This document shows, piece by piece, positions 14,762 through 21,783 of a stretch of 32,744 nt of DNA (its first letter is position 1; each line of letters opens with the position of its first letter). Below the pieces are notes generated by a model, which made no database searches, was not told the origin of the DNA, and worked only from the letters and a program-made list of their open reading frames with translations. The stretch is taken from NCBI GenBank assembly GCA_027311705.1, contig DAICYJ010000205.1, positions 1 through 32,744 of the forward strand, read 5' to 3'. The DNA is from Novosphingobium sp. Its GTDB lineage: Bacteria > Pseudomonadota > Alphaproteobacteria > Sphingomonadales > Sphingomonadaceae. A program made the translations under genes and the position numbers.

Positions 14762-16282
14762 GTGAACATCGCATCGATCCTGGGGAACGCCGCGCGCACG
14801 TTCGGTGATCGTCCCGCGATCTCCATCGGCGACGAGCTTCGAGCCGATTATGCGACGATGGCCCTGCGCGCTGCGCGACTGGCCGGCGGGCTGGCACGAA
14901 CCGGCCTTGTGCCCGGCGATCGCGTGTTGCTCGCGATGACCAACTGCCACCAGTATTTCGAATTGCTCTTCGCCGTGTGGCATGCGGGGTTGGTCGCGGT
15001 ACCTGTCAATGCCAAGCTGCATCCGAAGGAGATTGCGTGGATCGCGCAGGATAGCGGCGCCAAATTTTGTTTCTGCACGGCGGACATGATGGACGCCGTC
15101 GTCGCGCAGGCCGGCGAAATGCCCGGCATCATGCGGTTCGTATGCGTCGAAGATCTGGAATACGGACAGCTTCTGGCGGACCCAGTCAATTGTGCCGACG
15201 CGGGCCGCGACGATCTGGCGTGGGTTTTCTATACCAGCGGAACGACCGGCAAGCCCAAAGGTGCCATGTTGTCGCACCTCAACCTTCAGCTCATGGCCTG
15301 GAGCTATCTGTGCGATTTCGACCGGCTCGATTCAACCGATGCGATGCTGCATCTCGCCCCGCAATCGCATGCCTCCGGGCTGCTGGCTTTGCCGCATATC
15401 GCCAAGGCCTCGCACCAGATCCTGCCCCCGAGCGGCGGTTTCGATCCCGGCGAACTGGCTTCCATGATCGACCGGACCGAAAGCCTGACGTTCTTCCTCG
15501 CCCCGACGATGCTGCGCCGGGTGGTGGAGCACGGCGGCGTTGCCCGTTCACGGATCGAAAACGTCCGGACGGTAATCGGCGGTGCTGCTCCCTTCACCGG
15601 GCAGGATGTGCGGGATGCGTTGGAAACTTTCGGTCCGCGGTTCACTAATGGCTATGGTCAGGGCGAATGCCCCTGCACGATCACGATGATGCCGAAGCAC
15701 CTTTATTCAGCGGTTGCGACTGACGAGGAACTAACCTCTGTCGGGATCGCCCGGACCTGTGTGGAGGTGCTTGTGCTCGATGGCGAGGGGACGCCGCTGC
15801 CGCCGGGTGAGGCAGGCGAGATCGCGGTGCGCAGCGACATCGTGATGCGAGGTTACCTCAACCGCCCCGATGCAACGAATGAGACAATCGTCGATGGCTG
15901 GCTGAAGACCGGCGACATGGGCAGCATGGACCGGCGTGGCTTTCTGACGCTGAAAGACCGCTCAAAAGACGTGATCATCAGCGGCGGATCGAACATCTAC
16001 CCGGCGGAGCTGGAAACGGTGATGCTCGGACTTGCCGGCGTGGACGAGGTTGCCGTCGTGGGCCGGGTGGACGCCGATTGGGGGGAAGTGCCCGTGGCGT
16101 TCGTGGTGGTGAACCCGGCCATGGGCATCTCGGCAGCGACGCTGGACGCAATCTGCCTCGACAATCTTGCGCGCTACAAGCGGCCAAAAGAATTCATCTT
16201 CGTGGACGGGCTGCCGCGCAACAGCACGGGAAAGATCCTGAAGGCGGAATTGCGGGCAAGGCTCACGCAGTCGCCTGCGTAG
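14762..16282 (+). CDS. AMP-binding acyl-CoA synthetase / ligase
   Basis: Activates a carboxylic acid to its CoA thioester using ATP through an acyl-adenylate. The 506 residues carry the full ANL-superfamily set: the P-loop-like FYTSGTTGKPKGAMLSH (about 156-172), the A5-type motif YGQGECPC, the hinge region LKTGDMGSMDRRGFLTLKDR, SGGSNIYPAELE, and the terminal LPRNSTGKILKAELR with the adenylation lysine. The start is GTG 14762 with GGGAGAG about 9 nt upstream. It probably supplies the CoA esters used by the beta-oxidation enzymes at 2850-9678. It ends 13 bp before the convergent GntR gene. The substrate (fatty, aryl or cyclic acid) cannot be read from the motifs. Confidence 0.94.
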   Translation: MNIASILGNAARTFGDRPAISIGDELRADYATMALRAARLAGGLARTGLVPGDRVLLAMTNCHQYFELLFAVWHAGLVAVPVNAKLHPKEIAWIAQDSGAKFCFCTADMMDAVVAQAGEMPGIMRFVCVEDLEYGQLLADPVNCADAGRDDLAWVFYTSGTTGKPKGAMLSHLNLQLMAWSYLCDFDRLDSTDAMLHLAPQSHASGLLALPHIAKASHQILPPSGGFDPGELASMIDRTESLTFFLAPTMLRRVVEHGGVARSRIENVRTVIGGAAPFTGQDVRDALETFGPRFTNGYGQGECPCTITMMPKHLYSAVATDEELTSVGIARTCVEVLVLDGEGTPLPPGEAGEIAVRSDIVMRGYLNRPDATNETIVDGWLKTGDMGSMDRRGFLTLKDRSKDVIISGGSNIYPAELETVMLGLAGVDEVAVVGRVDADWGEVPVAFVVVNPAMGISAATLDAICLDNLARYKRPKEFIFVDGLPRNSTGKILKAELRARLTQSPA

Positions 16283-16295
16283 GTGGGCGGTTTGC

Positions 16296-17033
16296 TTAGC
16301 TGTCGCGATGTTCCGGAAAGGCGCTTTCCGGAAGCTCGGCCAGCATGTCGTACTGTCGGTGAAGGTGGACGCGCATCGCCTTGTCCGCTTTCTTCACGTC
16401 ACCCGTGAGCACGGCCTTGGCGATCGCCGCATATTCCGCGATATGCGTCTTCCTGTCCTTGAGGCCCAGGTATGACCGGATTTGCAAGCGCAACATGTGG
16501 ATGCGCATTGCCGGCAGGATAGAGGGCAACTGTGTGTTGCCGCCAATCGTCATCAGCACATCGTAGAAGTTCCGGCGTTGGGAAGGAGATTCGCTGAGGA
16601 CTTCGTTACCTTCTTGATAGGGCTTGAGTGCCGCTTCGAACTGCGCTCGTTCTGCCTCCGACGAAGTTGCGGACACTTTCTGCGCAGCTAGGGTCGCAAT
16701 CAGGCAGCCGATCGGCTCCACTGCAAGCAGCAGGTCCATCGCTTCCGTTCGGGTCAGGATGCGAACATAAGCGCCGCGGTTCAGAGCCTTCGACAGGACG
16801 CCCTGTGCGTCGAGGCGGCGAAACGCTTCGCGCACCGGGCCACGGCTGAAGCCCAGCGGACGGGTCAGGTCGTTTTCGATCAGGCGTTGCCCCGGCACGA
16901 TCCGGCCTTCCAGGATGCCCTCGGTGATGAATTCCACGGCACGGTCGGGGGCAGATTGCAGTGCTTCATCGTCGGATGCCGGGGTGTGCACCGCATTGTC
17001 ACCCTTTGATGCGATGTTTCGTGCTGCAACCAT
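16296..17033 (-). CDS. GntR family transcriptional regulator (FCD/FadR-like)
   Basis: DNA-binding regulator of 245 residues. A winged helix-turn-helix lies at about residues 32-92 (GILEGRIVPGQRLIENDLTR, then GFSRGPVREAFRRL and a GAYVRIL wing), followed by an all-helical FCD-type domain (about 95-230) with the usual His/Arg-rich helices that bind acids, often with a metal. ATG 17033 is chosen; an upstream TTG at 17069 would add 12 residues. It diverges from the TonB receptor, and its upstream region has a perfect TTTTGTCGACAAAA palindrome, a form common for FCD regulators, which suggests self-control. It is a candidate reader of the shared TGT-N3-ACA element, but this is by motif type and position only. 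Confidence 0.93.
   Translation of the reverse strand: MVAARNIASKGDNAVHTPASDDEALQSAPDRAVEFITEGILEGRIVPGQRLIENDLTRPLGFSRGPVREAFRRLDAQGVLSKALNRGAYVRILTRTEAMDLLLAVEPIGCLIATLAAQKVSATSSEAERAQFEAALKPYQEGNEVLSESPSQRRNFYDVLMTIGGNTQLPSILPAMRIHMLRLQIRSYLGLKDRKTHIAEYAAIAKAVLTGDVKKADKAMRVHLHRQYDMLAELPESAFPEHRDS
16311..16333 (+). terminator. Hairpin downstream of the acyl-CoA synthetase
   Basis: TTCCGGAAA (16311-16319) pairs perfectly with TTTCCGGAA (16325-16333) around the loop GGCGC. It lies 28 bp after the synthetase stop but inside the last codons of the convergent GntR gene. No T-tract follows, so termination is only suggested. Confidence 0.4.
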
Positions 17034-17103
17034 TGTCTGCCAAATCCCCAGAATCGAAGCCAGTTCCAACTACGACAATGCCGCTTTGACACTTGGAACC
17101 CCT

Positions 17104-17117
17104 TTTTGTCGACAAAA
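17104..17117. promoter_or_regulatory. Perfect 14-bp palindrome upstream of the GntR gene
   Basis: TTTTGTC-GACAAAA is self-complementary over all 14 bases and lies 71 bp before the GntR start. TTGTCGACAA-like operators are known for FCD-subfamily GntR regulators, so an autoregulatory operator is the likely reading. Confidence 0.65.
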
Positions 17118-17170
17118 TTGGGTGCGCCCTTTGATCGGCTATCCTCATAATTGATCGGATTTGCGCTGTC

Positions 17171-17223
17171 GGAAGGCGTTATCGTGCCGCGATAACCACA
17201 GAACTGGAGGCTTCACGCCTTCC
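17171..17223. repeat. Nested inverted repeats upstream of the TonB receptor
   Basis: An outer pair GGAAGGCG (17171-17178) and CGCCTTCC (17216-17223) encloses an inner perfect hairpin GTTATCG-TGCCG-CGATAAC (17178-17196). Together they could form a cruciform or a structured RNA. The position, before the likely promoter of the receptor, favours a DNA-level site or a transcription block between the divergent genes. Confidence 0.5.
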
Positions 17224-17247
17224 TTGTTGCGAAAAAGTCTTCATAAA

Positions 17248-17263
17248 TGTCCTACAGTCTTGC
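17248..17263 (+). promoter_or_regulatory. Shared 16-bp promoter element, copy B
   Basis: TGTCCTACAGTCTTGC, 86 nt before the TonB receptor start and pointing toward it. It differs from copy C (other strand of 23981-23996) at 2 of 16 positions. The core TGTCCTACA has the TGT-N3-ACA symmetry seen in the palindrome at 14713-14725. Confidence 0.65.
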
Positions 17264-17349
17264 ATCCATTGTCACGCGCATGTAGCCTTCGAACGTCCGC
17301 GTCTCTTCGCGAAGAGTCGGCTGCGGTTCGGGGGTTGAAAGGGCACATG

Positions 17350-19650
17350 ATGAATTCTGGACAGGCAAACTCAACGGGTCTTATGCGGCATGCTTCGCAT
17401 GGTGCTCTGGCGTTCATGCTGATCGCGCTTCCGACGATGGCCAGCGCACAGGCAGCCGATGCTAGCAGCGAAAGCAGCGGGGTCGGCGAAATCGTCGTTC
17501 AGGCGCAGCGGCGTAGCCAGAACCTCCAAGATGTGGGCGTCGCCGTCACCGCGCTGGACAGCAACGCGCTAAAACGGTTCAACATCACAGATTCAAAGGA
17601 CATCGCTCGTGCAGTGCCGGGCGTCCTGCTGGATTCCACGGCCGGTGGCGGCATTAACGCCAACCTTTCCGTGCGCGGGGTGTCGCAGTCCGATTTTTCC
17701 TCGGTGCAGGAATCGCCTAACTCCATCTACATTGATGAAGTCTACCTGAGCTCACCGAATGCCGCTGCCTTCACGTTCTATGACCTGCAACAGGTGGAAG
17801 TGCTGCGCGGCCCCCAAGGCACGCTGTTCGGACGTGCGTCCAGCGGTGGGCTTGCCAACTTCATCATGGCAAAGCCGACCAAGGAATTCACCGCCTATGC
17901 CGAGATCGGCTATTCCAGTTTCAACGACGTCTATGTCGAGGCGGCTGTCAGCGGTCCGCTTTCCGACCGGGTCCGCTTCCGGTTGTCCGGTCGTGGAGAG
18001 CGCGCCGACGGCTGGTTCGAAAATGGCCTCGCCGGTGGCAAGGATACGTTCGAAAAGCGGTTCTTCGGTATTCGGGGCCAGCTTGAGGCGGACCTCACTG
18101 AAACGCTCACGGCGCGCCTCACCGTCAGCTACGACAAGAACCCCCGGCATTTCGAGGGCATTTACCGCACCGAGCCAGCCTATCTTGATGCGAACGGCGA
18201 CCCGGCGCTTCTCCCTGCAAATGTCGATGCCTATGGCACCGGTGCCGGGAAGGATTTCGCCGGATATCGCAACCCTTACAAGAAATACAACAAGGCCGAC
18301 TTCAACAACGTCGGCTTCCTGCAGAATGAGCGATTTTCGCCAACCCTGAACCTTAAACTGGACCTGGGTCAGGCGACCATCACATCGATCACCAACTACA
18401 CCCACTTCAGCTACAGCTATAACGAAGACTGCGACGGCGGGCCGGTCGATTTCTGCCAGTTCCCGCTGGGGCAGGATCTGAAGCAATTTTCCCAGGAATT
18501 GCGAGTTAACGGCAAGAGCGGCGGGCTGACCTCCACCGGTGGGGTCTATTACCTCCACACGAAGCAAAATTCGCCGGTGGGCTTCTCGTTCCCGGCACTG
18601 TCCGGGTCCGACTTTGCATTCGATGACTTCAACCTGGTTAACCAGAAGGTCGAATCCTACGCGGTGTTCGGTCAGGCCGAATATGAATTGACGTCAACGC
18701 TGAAGGCTACCGCCGGCTTGCGCTATACCCATGAGCGCAAGGTGGTTGATTCCAAGGTATTCTTCAACGAACTGGGTAACGGCTATTCCGGTGGCACGGG
18801 CAGCGTGGTGTTCAATCCGCCCTTGCTGATCTATGATTTCAGCCCCGCCACTGTGGGCAACCTTGCGCGCAATTCCGAAAACCTCTGGAGCGGCAAGATT
18901 CAGCTCGATTACAAGCCCGCCCGCAACACGCTGTTCTACGTCAGCGCATCGCGCGGAGTGAAAGCCGGCGGGTTCAACACCAACGTTTCCGGCAATCTAT
19001 CCAATGCAGACACGCCGTTCAAAAGCGAGTTTGTCTACGCTTTCGAAGTGGGTGCAAAGCTTGAACTGTTCGATCGCAAGCTGCGGTGGAACACAAGCGC
19101 GTTCTACTATGACTACCACCGCTTCCAGGGGTTTGGGTTCAACGGGCTCCAGGGTGTGGTCGGAAACTACGACGGCAATTTCAAGGGTGGGGAAATCGAA
19201 CTAACTGCTGCCCCGACCCGCGATATCGATCTCACGTTCTCGGCGGCGTATCTCGATTCGAAGCTGAAAGACGTGCCGACGGCCTATTACGGCGTTCGCG
19301 ACGAACAGAGCATCATGGCGCCACATTGGACCGTGAACGGGAGCGTCACCAAGCGGTTCGAACTCGGCTTCGGTACACTCTCACTCAACTGGAACGGGAA
19401 CTACGTCGACGATCGCTATGCCTCGATCGACAATACGGCAGGCACTTTGGTCCCCGGATCGTTCATTCACAACGCGCGCATCGGACTTGATCTCAAAGAT
19501 CAGGGGCTGGAACTGGCAGCGTTCATCAACAATATCAGCAACAAGGCCCGGATGAACTTCACCTATGACCTGATTGCCTCAACCGGAAGCTATTTGCAAA
19601 GCTTCGACAAGCCGCGCTGGATCGGTGGCTCTATCAAGAAGAATTTCTGA
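17350..19650 (+). CDS. TonB-dependent receptor, complete
   Basis: Outer-membrane gated channel for TonB-driven import. 766 residues, normal for sphingomonad receptors of this type. A signal peptide ends around ASAQA (about residue 33), followed by EIVVQAQRR at the start of the plug and LQQVEVLRGPQGTLFGR, the conserved plug motif. The barrel ends in Phe (IKKNF). ATG 17350 is chosen over the adjacent ATG 17347 because GAAAGGG then sits 6 nt away. No STN signalling domain is seen. It is flanked by a divergent GntR regulator and a strong terminator, so it forms a single-gene unit, with the shared 16-bp element in its promoter. Its substrate is presumably that of the island and is unknown. Confidence 0.95.
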   Translation: MNSGQANSTGLMRHASHGALAFMLIALPTMASAQAADASSESSGVGEIVVQAQRRSQNLQDVGVAVTALDSNALKRFNITDSKDIARAVPGVLLDSTAGGGINANLSVRGVSQSDFSSVQESPNSIYIDEVYLSSPNAAAFTFYDLQQVEVLRGPQGTLFGRASSGGLANFIMAKPTKEFTAYAEIGYSSFNDVYVEAAVSGPLSDRVRFRLSGRGERADGWFENGLAGGKDTFEKRFFGIRGQLEADLTETLTARLTVSYDKNPRHFEGIYRTEPAYLDANGDPALLPANVDAYGTGAGKDFAGYRNPYKKYNKADFNNVGFLQNERFSPTLNLKLDLGQATITSITNYTHFSYSYNEDCDGGPVDFCQFPLGQDLKQFSQELRVNGKSGGLTSTGGVYYLHTKQNSPVGFSFPALSGSDFAFDDFNLVNQKVESYAVFGQAEYELTSTLKATAGLRYTHERKVVDSKVFFNELGNGYSGGTGSVVFNPPLLIYDFSPATVGNLARNSENLWSGKIQLDYKPARNTLFYVSASRGVKAGGFNTNVSGNLSNADTPFKSEFVYAFEVGAKLELFDRKLRWNTSAFYYDYHRFQGFGFNGLQGVVGNYDGNFKGGEIELTAAPTRDIDLTFSAAYLDSKLKDVPTAYYGVRDEQSIMAPHWTVNGSVTKRFELGFGTLSLNWNGNYVDDRYASIDNTAGTLVPGSFIHNARIGLDLKDQGLELAAFINNISNKARMNFTYDLIASTGSYLQSFDKPRWIGGSIKKNF

Positions 19651-19685
19651 CCGGCGCGCCAGTCGAAACGACGGGGTAATGAAAA

Positions 19686-19718
19686 GGGTGCTGACGCAGA
19701 AGCGTCGGCACCCTTTTT
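19686..19718 (+). terminator. Rho-independent terminator of the TonB receptor
   Basis: GGGTGCTGACGC (19686-19697) pairs with GCGTCGGCACCC (19702-19713) over 12 positions (one G-T pair) around an AGAA loop, followed directly by TTTTT. This is a textbook intrinsic terminator 35 bp after the stop codon. Confidence 0.92.
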
Positions 19719-19816
19719 GTTGGAGTGGCATGGAGCGCAAACTCCAGCGTCCGTCGCTCCCAGTCGTCAAAGATGGATCAGCCACCAGCTTTGCCCGTAT
19801 TCACCGGCACCGACAG

Positions 19817-20986
19817 TCAGTAGTGGCGAGCCGCGTGCCATTTGAGCGCGAGCGCCAGAAGCACAAGCGACAGCGCGCTCGCGATCAGGCTGCCCGCGTT
19901 GACGAGGGCAAAGTCGGCCGTCACGAAGTTGCCCGCGATGGCGGGACCAATGGCAATTCCGCCAAGCGTGCAGGCATTGACCAGCATCGCCGCGCTGCTC
20001 GAACTGTCTGCATGCGTCACAGCCGCAAACTGGAACGGCGTCAGGATATTCCAGCCAAAGCCGAACAGCGAGGCGAGGAGCGCAAACTGCCCGACGGGTT
20101 TGACGGTCATCAGCAGGACGATGGCGACGATCAGTACGGCGTAACCGACGTAGAGCGGAAGCGCGAAATGCGTGCGAGATCCTACGATGGCCGATACCAC
20201 GCCACCGGCCATGCCGGCAACGAGCACCATCGAAAGGTCGGATTCAATCCCCGCCTCGCTGCCCCCCCAGGCGATACCCATATAGGCGAGGAAGGCAAAG
20301 ATCGCGCCGGCACCGGCGAAGTAAAGCAGCGCCGACAGGATCGCCAGCCAACCCGGACCACTGATCCGCTGGTGTTCTTCTTGAGCATCTTCCGATTGCC
20401 CTTCGCTTTCTGCGGCGCGCGGCAGAGCGAGGCACAGTGCCAGTCCGCTGACGGAAATCGCGGCGATCAGAAGGAACAGGCCGCTCGCACCCCAGTTGCC
20501 CGCGATGGTGCCCAGGAACTGCACACCAATCGCACCGGTGCCGAGCTGTGCCACGTTGAACAGTGCAAGGTTGCGGGCATCATTGCTGCCGTTGGCCAAC
20601 ACCGCGTAAACAATCGCCATGGAGATACCGCCGCCGGTCCCGGCAATTGCCCGCGCGGCCAGCAGAGGCAGATAGCCATTAGCCTGGCTTGCCAGCAGGT
20701 TGCCGGCGATCAGCACGATGATGCCGACCATGGCGACAGTTCGCCAGCCCATTCGTTCCAGCATGCGCGGGACCATCGCGCACAGGATCGTGCCCAGCGC
20801 GATGCCGCCCATGTCCGCCAGCGCCACGTATCCGACTTGCGCTTCATCCAGCGACAGGGTGCGGCCAAGGACGGTCAGGAACACCGGCAGTGTATTGACC
20901 ACCAGCGCGCAAAGGGCGCCCAGAAAGATGGCGGCGGCAGTGGCCAATGCATTGCCGCTGGAGCGGCCAGCGGTCGGATTAATCAT
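19817..20986 (-). CDS. Major facilitator superfamily transporter
   Basis: Inner-membrane transporter of 389 residues with about twelve hydrophobic segments in two halves. The halves are split by a charged loop (about residues 186-207: ESEGQSEDAQEEHQ). The loop after helix 2 contains MVPRMLERMGWRTV, in the position of the MFS signature between helices 2 and 3. ATG 20986 is chosen; an upstream in-frame extension would overlap the previous gene. It is the last of three minus-strand genes that begin with the PQQ dehydrogenase, 14 bp after the seven-helix protein. It might import the oxidised product of the dehydrogenase, or export a waste compound. The substrate cannot be predicted. Confidence 0.9.
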   Translation of the reverse strand: MINPTAGRSSGNALATAAAIFLGALCALVVNTLPVFLTVLGRTLSLDEAQVGYVALADMGGIALGTILCAMVPRMLERMGWRTVAMVGIIVLIAGNLLASQANGYLPLLAARAIAGTGGGISMAIVYAVLANGSNDARNLALFNVAQLGTGAIGVQFLGTIAGNWGASGLFLLIAAISVSGLALCLALPRAAESEGQSEDAQEEHQRISGPGWLAILSALLYFAGAGAIFAFLAYMGIAWGGSEAGIESDLSMVLVAGMAGGVVSAIVGSRTHFALPLYVGYAVLIVAIVLLMTVKPVGQFALLASLFGFGWNILTPFQFAAVTHADSSSSAAMLVNACTLGGIAIGPAIAGNFVTADFALVNAGSLIASALSLVLLALALKWHAARHY

Positions 20987-21000
20987 CGCGGGGCCTTCGG

Positions 21001-21666
21001 TCAAGCTGCTGCCAATATACGGTTGCTGTCCGCATCCATGGCGCGCTTCAAGGCGCAATAGGAATAATACGTCTGGATGGTCAGGTAGGACCACACATAG
21101 AGCGCAATCGTATAGAAGTTGAGCACGACGTTTGTTTCGTCGCCGGGGATTTTGTAGAAATCATACATGTAAGCGATCGTCTGGTTGGTGGCGGCTGCCA
21201 GCAGCATGCCGATGGCATGTCCGGTTTCGCCGTATTTGTGCAATGTGTAGGCGAAGTAGATCAGATAAATCGTGAACACAGTCCACATCGCGAGCAGGAT
21301 ATATTTCAGATCGGGCGCTAGGTAGTCCGTCAAAAGCACAAGTGTGGCGAGGCTGGGAACTACGAAGAACAGCAAGTCCGCGCGAAGGGTTGGGCGATAG
21401 CCGTGCGTGAGGACCATCAGCCCGGCGACGGTGACGATTGGCAGGCCGAAGGCGCGCGAAAACGTATCGAGGAACTCGACGCCCAATAGGTTGATCGGCG
21501 AGTGGTTCAGTTCATAGATCATGAAATTGGCGGAAGACGTCGCGAGCAGGAACCACTCGATGCCGATGAGGTAGTTGCCAAGCTTGCAGAACTTTATGCC
21601 ATAGAAAAATCCGCTGGCGGCAAGAGCGATGGCGGCAAGGCAAATGCTGAGTGTCCTGGGATCCAC
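21001..21666 (-). CDS. Seven-helix integral membrane protein of unknown family
   Basis: 221 residues, almost all hydrophobic, with about seven predicted membrane helices, e.g. LSICLAAIALAASGFFYGIKF-like segment 1, FVVPSLATLVLLTDYL and TNQTIAYMYDFYKIP near helix 6. I do not recognise the family and see no haem, quinone or nucleotide motif. Start GTG 21666 is chosen because GAGGAGG lies 5-6 nt upstream; an upstream TTG would place the start before that site. It is encoded between a periplasmic PQQ/haem c dehydrogenase and an MFS transporter. A role as membrane partner of the dehydrogenase or as a sensor-like protein is possible but unproven. Confidence 0.8.
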   Translation of the reverse strand: MDPRTLSICLAAIALAASGFFYGIKFCKLGNYLIGIEWFLLATSSANFMIYELNHSPINLLGVEFLDTFSRAFGLPIVTVAGLMVLTHGYRPTLRADLLFFVVPSLATLVLLTDYLAPDLKYILLAMWTVFTIYLIYFAYTLHKYGETGHAIGMLLAAATNQTIAYMYDFYKIPGDETNVVLNFYTIALYVWSYLTIQTYYSYCALKRAMDADSNRILAAA

Positions 21667-21783
21667 AATTTCCTCCTCATTCAAACCTTGGGCCTGCTTC
21701 GGCGGCTTCCGATGGGAATTCTGGGCCGCCGACGATCATGGCATGCCACAGCGCCGCTAGACAATCGTCCGGCGGCACTTGCA

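Larger units (their letters stand above)
17034..17349. other. 316-bp divergent regulatory region, GntR / TonB receptor
   Basis: No gene is supported here. From the GntR side, the region holds the TTTTGTCGACAAAA palindrome (17104-17117), a nested inverted repeat (17171-17223), the shared 16-bp element copy B (17248-17263), and a TTGTCA hexamer at 17269-17274 that could be a -35 box for the receptor. GAAAGGG (17337-17343) is the receptor's ribosome site. The density of symmetric sites suggests control by more than one protein. Confidence 0.6.

Noticed and set aside
17161..17346. Longer N-terminus for the TonB receptor starting at TTG 17161
   Set aside because: It would place 62 non-signal residues before a good signal peptide and run through the promoter elements; ATG 17350 has a proper ribosome site.
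19574..21061. 495-codon plus-strand frame across the terminator and MFS gene
   Set aside because: It reads through an intrinsic terminator and is antisense to a clear transporter; the product is a low-information Arg/Gln/His-rich chain.
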